DNA of 64,000 nucleotides, from the NCBI RefSeq assembly GCF_051014685.1, contig NC_135055.1, positions 21,907,501 to 21,971,500 of the forward strand, written 5' to 3'. The DNA is from Ptiloglossa arizonensis (taxonomy: Eukaryota; Arthropoda; Insecta; Hymenoptera; Colletidae). Within the stretch, counting starts at the first letter, position 1. Each line of letters opens with the position of its first letter. The notes below the pieces were generated by a model. The model did no database searches. It worked only from the letters and a program-made list of their open reading frames with translations, and was not told the origin of the DNA. Shown one piece after another: positions 25,981-39,200 of the stretch. The position numbers were made by a program, and so were the translations under genes.

Positions 25981-28740
25981 CGGGCGTGCACACCGAACAG
26001 GATGAATTTCGGTCGAATAATTCGTGCCGTGTACCCTTTGAAGCGCGTGCTCAATTACGCTCGGGCGTCTGTGCGCGCGTAGACCCCGGAATAAGTAGAA
26101 ACTCTAACCTACGACCGAACCCTGGGGCGATCCATCGATCCGAATTCGTCTGGTTCTCGAGCGAGGTTACGCGAGTGTACGCCGATCCGTGGAACGTTTC
26201 CGAGTTCGAGCATCGAAGGTAACCAACGCATCCGGTGATCGGTGTCGCCGGACTGAAAGAGACTTCGTTAACGCGCGAGCATCGCCTCGATTCGCGAACC
26301 GCCAATTCGTAATGGAAACCGTGCCCGCTCCGCTCAAATGGAAGCGAATTCATTTCGCGCGCGTCAGTGTCTCTCAAACTTTACAACCCCCTTCGTTTTT
26401 ACCCTACACGCTGTATTTACGATATTTTCTATCACAAAAAGGGACAGTACCTGTACCAATCGTTGATCGGTGAATCGAAACATCGAGGTGTTCTCGATTG
26501 ACAAATTTCGATTCGATATTCGTGGAAAGTAATCTCAAAATGGATCACACTCTCCACAAGTTTCTTTCATCGTTACCTTTATTTATTTTCTAACAATTCC
26601 CCCGTGAAAGTTCTACTTAAGAAACCTCCTGTGTCAATATTTCTATATTTACCGTTTATTCTCAATTGCACAATTTTCCATATATATATTCATCGTTGCG
26701 TCGAATCTCACAGGCCTCGAAAGCGATCTTCAAATTTAACGTTCTCCGCGCACGTTCCAGCCACGGTCGCTTCGTTCGTAACTTGGATTTAATGTACGCG
26801 CGAAGAAAGCTTAAAATACATTTCCTCCGGTTTATTTACCGGTGGTTGTTGGCCCCCTTCCCGTGAAATATTCCACGGTAGGACCCCCCGTTGAGAATCC
26901 CTGTCGCGCACGAACGGACGAACGCGTTCCGCGGTCCACGCGGTATAAATTCTCTCGCGAACGAACCGCGCCGCGAGTCGATTCGTACGTCGAGTGGTCG
27001 ATACGCGACAAAGGGGACGCTTCCAGCGAAGATGGAACGATTTATTCGTCGAGATTCAAGTCATGGCGCGGTGCTTTGTGCGCTCCTCGTGCACCATTGC
27101 GCGCTCAAACAGCAATATGTCTCTGGCTGGGAGATTCAAGGAGCGATTTCCGCGCTGCGTTTTCCACGCTCTACGGGACGCGTTCCCCGCGCGCGTAGAA
27201 AATCCGTCGAGCGTCGTGACGAATGTTCGTTAAACGCCTCGTCCGCGCCGAGAACGATCGTTAACCACGTCGTTGCAAAATTCGATTTCGTCTCTCGAAG
27301 TCTGCTCGTTCTCGAAGCTTGAAGAAGAACGCTTGAACGAAGTCTGGTCCAACATCGTTACATCGCCGTTTGTATAATCGTGGAAACATCGTCGCGAGCG
27401 TGAACGTTTCTCCGCGCCTTTGTGGAAGTATCGAAAGAAACGTCGAGCCGTTTCGAGGTATTTCGACGGGATGCAATAACAGGAAAATCAACGAGAAAGT
27501 TTCCGACCGACCATTGCAATCTCTATATATCACCGAAAGGACCACTCTAACCCCACGTATTCCGAAAGAGTAGAAACGTATGGCCCGATGTGTCGACCAT
27601 CGAACGAATCGAGTACCGTGTACCCATCTACGCACCGTCTCGTTTGTTTTTTTTTTCCTTCCCCGACAGACGTGATAACCCGTTGTACGTAAAATCTTCT
27701 CGAAAATACGCACGTTCCCCGGTCAAACAAATAAAATTCGCGCGTGTTCGGCCGTGCAAATAATTGCACGAGAAATCGTTGCGTCTGTGGTCCTCGTTAG
27801 CGGGCCAGAAACTCGCGAAGCGTCGCGTTCTTCTCATCGATGGCCAAGTAGACTCTGGAATCATTGTTTCCACGGGTCGTGGATCGAACACGAGGCCTTC
27901 GTTGCTGGTATCGCCGTCCCTGGGTGCTAGGAGCAAGATTCCTCCTACGAGATCTCGTTGTAAACAAAGTTGGCCTTCCGAGAGGGCAGTGCACCAAGCT
28001 GGCCCGCCATATTTGCAATTCCTATCGCGTTTCTTCGACGCCTCTCTCGCGCGCGTGCAATAACGGATCGGCTCTTTAAATATTTGCACCGTGAATCGCG
28101 ATACGAAACGGCGGAGGAGGAAGAGGAGAGGAAGACACGATTTTTGCACTGGTCGATCCTACGGTTCGAAAATATCCACGGTAGAAGACGCACGGTCTGC
28201 TCGTCTCGTCGTCTGAAACCGAGCCAAAGAAATAGAAAAGTAAATGGCGTCGATACGACTTTTCCATCGACCAGTTTTCATTTTTCCCGCGATCACCTAC
28301 GGGGAATACCTGTCGTGAACCTTCTCAGACTCGTTGGAAACGGTTTGGAACTCTTCTTAGAAATTCTGTTCCGGAAATACCGCCCCTCGCGACACTGCCC
28401 TCTAATAACTCGCGTCGTTTCTTATTTTCCCGGTGCTTTCGTCCTCTACCCCGTGTGTTTCTCGAACGAACGACACCGGTGACCCTCGATCCGAGTCTGG
28501 TCCCTCCTCGTCTTGAAATCCGCTTCTTTATAACGCCGTGACTCGTAACGAGTCGAACAAAAGGAAATCACCGGCCGTTGGCTTCGTGGATGGTTCCCGT
28601 TTCCGCGAAAATCAAGCGAGATGTTTTCCAGCTTCGGTCAAATTGCGCGTGTTTTTATTTTCGGGGAAGAAACGTGGACGAGATGAAATTTTGAAGCTTA
28701 AAAACCGTGATCGAGTTCTAGATCCGTTACGAAAGTTTGT
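25981..28740. other. Non-coding stretch, nothing notable seen
   Basis: CpG-rich unique-looking sequence. Overlapping open frames on both strands (for example around 26.9-27.3 and 27.6-28.2 kb) have no recognisable motif and no codon pattern like the real exons further right. Confidence 0.55.
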
Positions 28741-29296
28741 TAATTAATTTACAGAAGAACGAACGAAATTTAGATCCAGTAGGATAGAATCTGACGTATT
28801 AAAAATGATTTAATTTAAGGGAACGAAGCGAATTTTGAACGCGCGAAACCGACGACTGTCGAATACCTGAAACTAAATTTATTCGGATGAAATTTGGAGA
28901 AAATATTGAAAATATTTTTTAATTTTGTAAATAATATTCCAAGCTAGGCCCTTTTGAACAGTCTCTGCGGAGACCAGTTAAAGAGTCTAAAAAGTCTGCG
29001 AAAGCCCTCGTGAGAACGTTTATTAATTAATTTACAGAAGAGCGAACGAAATCTAGATCCAGTAGGATAGAATCTGACGTATTAAAAATGATCCCTTTTA
29101 ATTTAAGGGAACAAAGCGAATTTTAACGCGCGAAATCGACGACTGTCGAATACCTGAAACTAAATTTATTCGGATGAAATTTGGAGCAGTGAAAATATTT
29201 TTTAATTTTGTAAATAATATTCCAAGCCAGGCCCTTTCGAACGGTCTCTGCGGAGACCAGTTACCAAAAAATCGTCTACGAAAAGCCTCGTGAACG
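28741..29296. repeat. Direct duplication, 282-bp unit, two copies
   Basis: Both copies start TTAATTAATTTACAGAAGA (28741 and 29023). They share AGATCCAGTAGGATAGAATC, CGACTGTCGAATACCTGAAA, a TTTTTTAATTTTGTAAATAA block and TCTCTGCGGAGACCAGTTA, and end near GCCTCGTGA. Copy 2 has small indels. Confidence 0.95.
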
Positions 29297-32200
29297 AAAC
29301 AGCGAAAACTCACGGTTGCTTTGGAGAAGGAAAAGTTCTCGAGAGGCACGATCGCGTTTACGTTGTTCCTCCGTCGGCGCGGATTTCGTCGAAACGTTAT
29401 CATCGTCGGGACGAGGGTCGCAGCGTTTCGTCGTCGAAGAAGAGAGAAATACGGTGGAAGGTGGGCGGAAGCAGGAGGTGTAGTCTCCCCCGATTGAAAT
29501 TTCACGAGAGGCGAAGGCAAATAAGAAAATCGCGCGCGCATTCTCTCGACGGTATCGAGTATTTCGGTCACGTATCGCGACGCGCGAAACGGAGAATCCC
29601 CGACGGTGTAACTTCCGGTGGTACCGGCGACGACGGTCAGACCGAAGGAGCTGGAAATCTAGTTTCGTAAACTGCGCGCGGAAATCTCGTTACGTTGTTA
29701 ACGCGAAACTTTCTTAAATGAAACGGATTGAATGAAATTCCAAACGGAAAAACCCCTCTGCGCGCCCGAATTCGTTGAAACGAGCGATACAAATTTTAAC
29801 GAGCGGTGAACGCAATGTACAAGAACCGTGCGTGCACTTTGAAGTAGAAAAAGAAAGATTCTACGCGCGACACGTAGTAGTCGGACGTTGTCTGACTACG
29901 TACGGAAAACTTACTCGACGGTGTCCATATTCTACTTACGCGCGGTGCTACGTTCGCCTTAATCCGAGACTGTATTTTCTCGTCACGTTTACTCTGCGAT
30001 AATTAACAATTATTAATAAATAATTAACAATTATCGTAGATCAATCACGAGAGAGACGATGGACACTTTTGTTCGTTGTTAGATCACACTGACGAACGAT
30101 TTAAATTTTACCAAAGCGAGGCGCGAGAAATTGAATCGACCGCTGTTGTCTGACCACGTACGGTAAAACGGCTCAGCGCTATCCTCATTCTACTTACTCG
30201 TAGCGTCACGTTCTTCTCGATGTTTAACTTTCCGTTTCTTTCTCTGTAATCTATTCTGATCTCCGGGTACAACGATAAACAATAATAAACTGCAACAAGC
30301 TCCGCGCGAGTAACTTTTCAAACTTTCAAACTTTTTTTCTTTTTTAAATATTCCACAAAAAGAGAAAAAATTCGCGATCGTATCGAATCGAACGGTACTC
30401 GTCCGAGCACGTAGAGCGAAACGATTCACCATCCATTCCACTAGCCGGCGACACAGTGTTCCCCTTGATCCGTGCATCTCTCTCGCTTCTCGTACCGAGT
30501 AATAATAATTTAACGAACCGTTGCGGGAGAAACGATCGAAAGTTCGCCGCGTGAATCGTTTCAAAATAATAATAATAATTTAACGAACCGATGCGCGAGA
30601 AACGGTGGTCGGAAGTTCGCGGGTGTACTTTCTAGGCAAAAAGAGATCCCGGCTCCGTGTTTAGCGCGTCGAGCCGGACGTTACGTTCGAGTTTCGCGGG
30701 GGAAAATTACTCGACAGCCACCGCATTCTACTTACGCGTACCACCGCCACGTTCCCTTAATCCCCCGGGGAACGTTCGTTCTTTCTCGCGATAATGCTCG
30801 CGTGTGGTCCAAAGAAGCACCTTTAGTTTTTCCAGCCGTGTCGTAATCCGTCGCGCGGGGTGACGCACGGAAATTTGCCGACGAAACAATACGCGAGTGT
30901 CTCGTTTGTTGTCGGCGCCACCGCCGCCGCGGATTAACCGGTTTATTTAATTCGACCTGCCAGCGATATTAATTTCGCCGCCGCGAATGCAAATTGCTTC
31001 ATTTCGAGCCAACGGTGTTTTCGTTCCGCGAAGCGTTCGTAAAATCGTTGCCAGCGCGGAACCCCGCGTCGGATTTTCCGCGTGTGCGCGACTTGGTAAA
31101 CTGCTGCCGCACGGGCGCGGCCTGTGCGTTACGCTGCGTTTAAACCGCGCTCGCACGGCCGCGCTGCGCTCCTATGCGGATACATTAAATTCCTCCGGTT
31201 ACGTGGCCGAGGCAAAAGTTTCCCATTCAGGAGCCAAAGTAGAATCGCTTGAAATTCATATTGTTTTCGCGCGGAATTGCAAATACCCCCGTGGTATACG
31301 TCGTTAACGAGTCCTCCGACAATAATAGGCAAACTTGGCGTCCCGACGCGGCGGGGAGGGAACCAACCGACGAGATCCAAAACCGTGTCACGGACCGAGC
31401 CTGAACAATAACCCGACGCGAGTTTTACGACGATTGTAAATTTTCAATCGAAGAAGAAACCTACGCGATCGTCGTGATTAACGCGGAACCGGTTTCGTCG
31501 CGGTAACGATCGAACTTTATCGAGTTTCTGGTAACGAAACGATTTCCATTCTCGGCGGAAAGATCATCGGGGAAAATAACGTAATGTCTGGACGAGCGGC
31601 GAGTCCTCGTGAAATCGCCAACCGGAGAAAATATTTCGTTGAACGTTGATAAAATTCTACCTCGGTGAGGGGGGCACGCTGACGGACGAAAAAATAGAAA
31701 ATCACAGCGCAAACAAAATTCTTCGATCGGAAAATAAAAGTCCGGCTAGTTTTAAATCCGGCGAGTGTTTTCACCGTGCGCGACAGATCGCAAAAAATTA
31801 AACACGGTATTCGCGCGGTTAAAGGATAAGAGAAATATTATTTTTCCCCGGGGAAAAAAATGGTGTTTACTCGCGATTTAAAAAGGAGAAAAAGGGGGAT
31901 AAAAATTTGACGGACCTCTGTCTCTTCCGTTTAAAATTATTCTTCCGTGTTGGAAAAAATAGTATTTTTTCACGACCGGGAAAAAAAAAAAAAAAGAAAA
32001 TAGAAACAAATTGGTAGTTCGACGGAGCCTTGTCGACCCTGTAGAATTATTTTCCCGGAACAAACGCGATGGAAAAATTCGAGAATATCCGGTTTAGAAA
32101 TTCGTTCGCTCAAACGTTGAAAATTGGCCACACGGTGCTCGTTGTTAAGTAGCTGGACCCGTAGGCACGACGATGGTAAATTCGATTGGTCTTTCGCTCG

Positions 32201-35200
32201 TGGATTCTGTTTTTTCTCCGCCATCGTTTTTCTTCTTTTTTTCCCACGATTTCCACGTCGTAGGACCGAGACCAACCGAAGATATTGTGTCGGCGATTTT
32301 TCAAAACGGTTCACCGCGTCGGTTGAATATTCATGAAAAGCTTGGGGCGCGTGTGCATGCATCTCGGGGTGCAGCCGAGGCGGTGCATTGGATTCGCGCG
32401 GCAAACTGCAGCCACGTAGAAAAGCCAGCCCGAGCCGCGTTCACGGTGACGATCGCAGCACTTGGAATTACGTGTACCACGACGTTGAAAAGAGGGAGGA
32501 AAGTACCGGCGGCGCTAGTCTGCGTCGAATGCTCGAAAACGTACGTTAGTGTCAATGGGTGCGAGCGAGAGCAACGACGTACTACGTGTCTCTAGCACTT
32601 CGTCAACGAGTTCGTTCTGTCTACTCGGGGAGCTATTCGCCTAAAAATACCTGCCTCTTACGCTTTACCGCCGTCACCGCGTGCACATTCCGTCCGCGAT
32701 TTCCACGATTCGAATCAAGATCCCACTATGCGAAACAGTCGTGGTTCTCGGTCCTTTTCCAGCCCATTTTGTACACCCATCTCGATCAAAGTCGTTAGAT
32801 ATCGCTACTCGATGCTCCTGTATTGCCACGACCGTGCAGAAATTTACTAAACGCGAAACACGAGATTTCGGCAACGATTCAAAGTCTTCGAAGCAAGAGT
32901 GACTGGACATTGCGCAAATATTTCGAACGGGGATCGTTTTATTGTAGTTCTCTACGAACGGAAAGTTTTGGTAACGTTGCGATCGAACGAAGAATCTCCG
33001 AGAAGATTTCAAGCCAGATGCGATAAAAATTAAAGCGTCTTAATGTCGATTTCGAGGAAACTCCACGGAACTCGAAGAGCTATAAACTTTCATCCCTCCC
33101 CGATGTTACCTCGAAAATTGTACGAAATGCTGGAAACGTTTTCCATCGAATTTTTAACGAAACTAGGTGCACGGTATAACCAAAGAAAAAAAAAAAAAGA
33201 AAAAAAAAGTGATAAAGGTAGTCGACAATTCGCTTTTATCCCCTTTGCGAGGCAAAGGGGGTAGAAAACGAGATATTTTTATTTCGAATTCACGATCAAT
33301 TGTCGACGATTTCGTACCGTCCCGATATTGTATAGGAAAAACGAGTGTAAAGTATTGTGGGTGAAAAAAATGAGCAATTTTAACGATTTTCTTCGGGCGA
33401 CAATGGATACAGTCGATTTTACATTCGCATCACGCGCGAACGTACACGGCGAACATTTGCAACGATACGCGTTGCATAACCCCAGCTGCGTTCCAGCAAT
33501 GTGTACGCGAGCCTTTGAAGCATCGATAAAGGCTTTGTGACCTGATTCGCGTCTGGTATCGGGGCTAGCTTTTTTTATTTCACGGGAAATAAATCGGCGA
33601 GGAATTGAAAAGCTCGGAGACGTTCGAGCGCGGTTCGAACGTTTCTCGTACGTAGACGCCCGATGGCCGATACCGTAGCATCGAGATAACCAACGCGTTA
33701 CAGTTAGAGTTTACGACTTAAATACGAGCAAAGATTTGCTCAAGGACACGAAACTTTTCCACCGAGTTCTCAGACACCCCTGCTCGAGAGAGAGGTAACG
33801 CAAATAGTTCGAGAAACGATCGAAGTATTCCGAATAAAGTTACGTCGCGTCTTATAGATTCTCGAGTCGAGCAGAGGAGCAAACGTTTATCGAACACACC
33901 GAAGCTATCGCTTAATTATTCCTCTCTGTTATTTCTTTTATCTTATTCGAGCACCGGAATATTTACCAGAATATTTCCACCGGCCAAAATTCAGGTGCGT
34001 TCATATTTTTAAAAATATTTCCCCACATTGGATACCGATTCCATGTACAATACACCGAATTCTTTTAAAAAAAGTGGATCATCCGGGTCACTAAATATAT
34101 TCTTCTATTTTATATATCGATTGAATTTACAGTACACGAGTTCTTTAAAGAAAAGAAAATCATCCCTCCTCGGTCTGCTCTGTTCTTTCACCTTTCATAT
34201 TTCCCAAATCTAAGAGCTTTTTTTTTGTCCAGGAATATTTCTGAACGTTTTTCAACGAACTTCGTTCTCATTGGATAACGCGCCGATGCGAATCCATGGA
34301 GGATTGTTACACTCGCGTCTCCAGTCCCTCGTTCGCGAGAATCTCGACGATGGATACGCAATTCTTCTCGCTTCTTCGTTGCAAAAAGTGTCTCGACTGA
34401 CGTAGCTGGAAGTAAAAATTGATTACCACCGGGACCACCAGCAGCCATCGCGAATTTTCTTCGTCGCTTAACACGTGGCCGATTTTTCCATCCGTCGCGA
34501 GAATCGGGGAATACCTATAAACAAACCACGGTGTACAGAGAGCGGAACAATCGAACCGATCGACCGCAAGGTACATCGAGCGCTTTGCAAGGTGGTCTGG
34601 TACGCTCTTATCGTTAGTCGGTTCGCCCCGGACCCGTTAATTGGATTCCAGCCGGTGAAATAACATTTCCCATCGGCCCGTCTCCGAACGACTCCATTTC
34701 GCTTCGACGCGGTATCGAGTCTATTTAAAAACGCATAAATACTTGGAATACTTTCGTAAAATATCGCCAAAGTATCTTGGAAGCGTGCACCGTACGACAA
34801 TCTGCGAATGCAATTATCGTCGTGTCGCTTAAAAAATGTTTCTAAATTGAAACTTCGTTTCGAGAGAATCCAATTCCGTTGAAATTCTTCGTAGATGCAC
34901 TATCGATTAAATATCTCCTGAACCAGTGACTTTTCACAGTGGTTCGCTAGTTTTTTTTTTAACAGAGAATATAAATAATAGAAAAAAGAGAAGGTGATGT
35001 TCGTTCTTAATCCGTGGAGAAACTGCGTTAAATTTCTTCCCGTTCGAAAGAAGTTCCAATTAGAAAAATTCCAATTAGAAATTGAAAATCGCAAGAAAAT
35101 CGACGGTACATTTTTCTATGTAAATTCTCGATCGTTTCTTCCGCGTTTCTCGATCGATCCTTTCGCGTTTCTCGATCGTTCAGTCCCGTAGATTTTTCAA

Positions 35201-36088
35201 CGTTGGTTGTTCGCGCGCAGAGATCTCCGCGAGGTTAATCGTTCGCTCGTGTGATGTGTTTTCGAGCACGGTACGTTGGTTAAGAGATGGTGGATGCACC
35301 GACGAGGGAAAAAGGACACGTAGCAATGGCTCTGCACACCGTTCGGAGATCTCCGCGTGTGCGGTTGGCTGTGGAAGCTGTACAGCTCGGTAGGGATAGC
35401 GGGCTAACTTTCTAAATTATTGCCAGCAATTTATTACACGCTTTGCTCGACCGCGTGGCTGTTCTCCCGCGAATCGGTCCGCGGTTTCCAAGCGTATTAA
35501 TCGGCCCGAGTGTTCCGGGTAAACGGTTAATTCTGCCAGGAGACCTTTTCGTTCGCCTATTCCGACAAAAAGTGCACGTAACTCTGCCGCGCGAATCGTG
35601 TAAAAATACGACCGATGCGTATCGTTCTGTTCGTAAATGATGGCCATTGAAAATCGAAATCGTCGTAACGTCTTTTACGATCTCGCGTCTTCTCTACCGT
35701 GGAAAAACGGTCTGTAGGCTACAAGAACGTAAAAATAAGAATACCGTGGATTGCACGAGGTTAAATTGTAACGAGGGAAGATTCTTTTTGAAATTTTCGC
35801 GCAATGATTAATCTTCCGTGACCCTGAAGTCGTATAATCGTGTATGTACTGTTCGTGGACGAGAAGAAGTCCAACGAGCCACAGTGGGGGAACTGGTAGA
35901 CCAGAGTGGGGACGTGAATGCCTTCTTCTCGCCAAGGAACAGTACATTTTTCAAATCTAACTTCACTTTTGTACCGTTCAGCGTCGTTGTGACTTCGCAA
36001 CAACGTCATCGACCAATCCACTTATAAAAATGATCGTGGAAGAAAATGGTTGCGACGATTGATATTAATTTTTGTCTCTGTTCTCCAG
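29297..36088. other. Non-coding stretch with minor repeats, no gene seen
   Basis: ATTCTACTTACKCG occurs near 29930, 30189 and 30725, with related flanks. A ~70-bp direct duplication (AATAATAATTTAACGAACCG) lies at about 30500-30630, and a ~85-bp diverged duplication at 34043-34172. A perfect 9-bp hairpin (CCCCTTTGC-GAG-GCAAAGGGG) lies at 33240-33260, and a palindrome CGGAGATCTCCG near 35344. No first exon of MYLIP was found here. Confidence 0.55.
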
Positions 36089-36285
36089 GTGTGCGACTGT
36101 CTGGGCGTTAGCAAGGAGTGCGACTACTTCGGGCTAAAGTATCAGAACGCGAAGGGCGAGGAGCTCTGGTTGAACCTGAGGAATCCCATAGAGAGGCAGA
36201 CCGGTGGTGGTGTGGCGCCACTGAGGTTTGCGTTGAGGGTTAAGTTTTGGGTACCGCCTCACCTGTTGCTGCAGGAAGCCACCAG
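36089..36285 (+). CDS. MYLIP: MYLIP coding exon 2 (FERM F1)
   Basis: The acceptor AG is at 36087-36088 and the donor GTAAG starts at 36286. The exon begins in phase 0 with Val-Cys-Asp-Cys and ends two bases into an Arg codon. Its 65 complete codons cover the later part of the F1 ubiquitin-like lobe. The segments [24 protein letters not shown] and [19 protein letters not shown] match the conserved MYLIP core. A reading frame stays open upstream to an ATG at 36050, but those 13 codons are intronic by comparison with the family, where an exon boundary falls exactly at this Val-Cys. Confidence 0.95.
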
Positions 36286-39200
36286 GTAAGAAGAAGCTTT
36301 CTTCTTGCCGCGAGAACTTCACCGAGCTTGGAAACACTGGCCACGCGATCGCTAGATCATCGAACGAGGTGTTAGAATCGATTATTAGCCTGATCGAAAT
36401 TTATCGACCGTGTTCTCCGTTAACGTTCGATAAATTATTCTATGGTAAAACGTTACAACGGGACGAAAGCTCGAACTTTTGTCTCGATCGGTCGTGTTTG
36501 CTTTGTCTCGGGTTGTACCGATACTTTCGACGAACGAAATACATTTCGGGGAAATGTTGGAGAAAGAAGCACGATCGAAGGTGGTACCGAGCTCAGTCGA
36601 ATTGAAAATCGTTTCCGTGGAACGAATCGGAGGATTCAACGTGGCGCGCGATTGATCGATCGATAGCACCGTGAAAGAGTTTTCCTCTCAGGATCGAGGC
36701 GAGCTGGCACGTACAAAATTGCATGCCGGGATCGAGGCACGGACCAACCGATTGCGTCGCATAATACGATCGAATATACAAGGTATCTTCGTAACAGGTG
36801 CCCCGTAATTGGAATCGAGTTGGAAATACTTGGAAAAAGTGCTCTTCCAAATGTAGAGTATCACACTTTCTCTACACATTCGACCATAATTTGTGGTACG
36901 AACGGGACGAGAATGATTCTACTGCCCGAAATAAGAGGAAAGCTAAGGAAATTGCATCGGAGGCTACCTTTTCGAGAAAAGTGCATTCAAAGATCAATTT
37001 ATAACAGTACTCTCGGACCTCGTTCGTAGTATAAATTTTGGTACACATACGGTTAGATGCACGCGAGATACATCGATTTTCGAATGCATTTTTGGCAAAA
37101 ACGAAACCACCGACGCAATTCTGTTACTCTATATTCCCTTCCGTTTTCGGACCGTAGACTCTCCTTAACCCCATTTGTGCCCGAATTCCAGTTCACGGTG
37201 CACGTATAGACGCACGCGTGCTGGAATTTCAAATATATTTTTCCCCGAAAACGAATCCTCTGATGCAATTTTCTTAATCTATATTTTCTTCCCGGCCCTA
37301 TTTGTGCCACGAATTTTGCTCCACGGTGTGCGCATGTAGGTAGTTAGGTGCACGCGTACTAGATTGAATTTTAAATGCATTTTTCCCCGAAAACGAAGCC
37401 TCCGATGCAATTTTGTTATTCCACATTCTCGTTCCATTTCGCGCTACAGAATCTCCCTGACCCCAATTTCTACCACGAATTCCAGGAAAGCCCACGGTGT
37501 GTACAGACCAAGTTAGGTGGACGCGTGCAAGAATTTCAAACGCATTTTTCCCGGGAAACGAGGCCTCCGATTGGTTTTCCTTGTTAAAAAATTTTCGCGA
37601 CTTCTTTCGAGTCACGGGCACTTCCGTCGACCTCGATTCGTATCACGAGTTCCAGCCCACGGTGTGCGCACAGATTTCATCCGAGAGACTCGAGGAGCGC
37701 GCGAAATTTTCAAAGAAGAAACGATCGGATCGGGCGGGGAATTAATAACGAGGATTTCGCGACGAGGAGCTCGAGACGAGGCTGGCCTCTCGGATAATCG
37801 ATTTCCACCGATCGAAACGTAATCCCGATGAAATCGCAGCGTTGGTCGACGCGCGGTAGAGTAAACGCGCGCAACGAGTAACGCGCGTTCGACGTGCGAA
37901 TTAATTCGTCGACGAGCCGGGGCTACCGGTAATTGCACCAGCTGACGCGACACGGGTGTTCGTTCGTTCGTTCGTTCGTTCGTTGGTTCGTTCGTTTCAC
38001 CGACGACACTTGCGTCCAGCAACACGTGTTCCTGGATTTAAACCGCGCCGAAGGGGCGTATGAAAAATCCTGGAAAAGCGTCACGTTGAAATTAAATCGC
38101 GAGCCGCGATACTCTCCTCGACTCGGGTTATCGAGTTTTCGAACGTTTCCCGTTTCTGTGTACAGTTGGAATCATTTTGTCGCCGATACGTATTAAAACG
38201 AACGAGAACCGAGCGATAAAAAATTACGCTCCGTGACACCGTGTTCGAAAAACGTCGAGAATCGTTCCCCGGGTGGGTTCTTTCGTCCCGCAGCGATTTC
38301 AGTCGAGCCTCGTTGCGTTGCCCCGGAAAAGCCGATTATAGGAATTTTCCTCCGTTCTTTCCCGTTGGCGTTCTCCTAACTGTCGGCTGCACCGATGCGC
38401 CACCGAGTTCTTATAATTGTCGATACAGCGTATCGCGCGCATCATCGACTCGAGCCCCGCGAGTTAGTTTCCATTCGGTTTCTTTTTAATCCTGTAAATT
38501 GGAAACGACTGTAAGCCGATCGGCTAAACAGTCGGTTGTCCCGCGTCGTAACGATGTTCATCGTTATCGAGAACCGATCGACCTTCCGTTATACCGATCG
38601 TAATCCTAGTGCAGGGGTTACGGAGTAACCCCCTGACATATTTTCGGGTCGAGTCGGTGTTATATCTAAAGGGCGAATTTTTCACTCGTACGTAGGTTTC
38701 TCTGAGATACGGCTGAATACGAGAAAAGATACGGAGAAAGTTGTCCGCAAAGTGCGATAAGTTGTGTCGCAAAAGAGTTCTTCGATGGTTTAATTCTAGC
38801 GTTCGCTGTGACTTCTCCAAAAAATGTTCCCGGTGTTCGTTATGAGTCGTCTATGAGTTCTACCGATCGCTATGACTTCTCTATGACTCCTCCGTGACTC
38901 TCTATGACTCCTTTATGATTTCTGACGTTCGCCGTGACTTCTCTATGACTCCTGTCGTTCAACGTGACTTCTCTATGACTCCTGTCGTTCGCCGTGACTT
39001 CTCTATGACTCCTGTCATTCGACGTGACTTCTCTATGACTCCTGTCGGTTGTCGTGACTTCTCCATGACTCCTACCGTTTACTACAAGTTCTCTACGATC
39101 TCTGTCGTTCGACGTGATTTCTCTATGACTCCTACCATTTGCTACGACTTCTCTACGACCTCTGTCGTTCGACGTGACTTCTCTATGACTTCCGTCGGTT

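Noticed and set aside
36050..36088. ATG at 36050 as the MYLIP start, giving a 13-residue hydrophobic leader
   Set aside because: Vertebrate MYLIP has an exon boundary exactly at the Val-Cys of 36089 and a consensus acceptor lies there; the leader would lack the first strand of the FERM domain.
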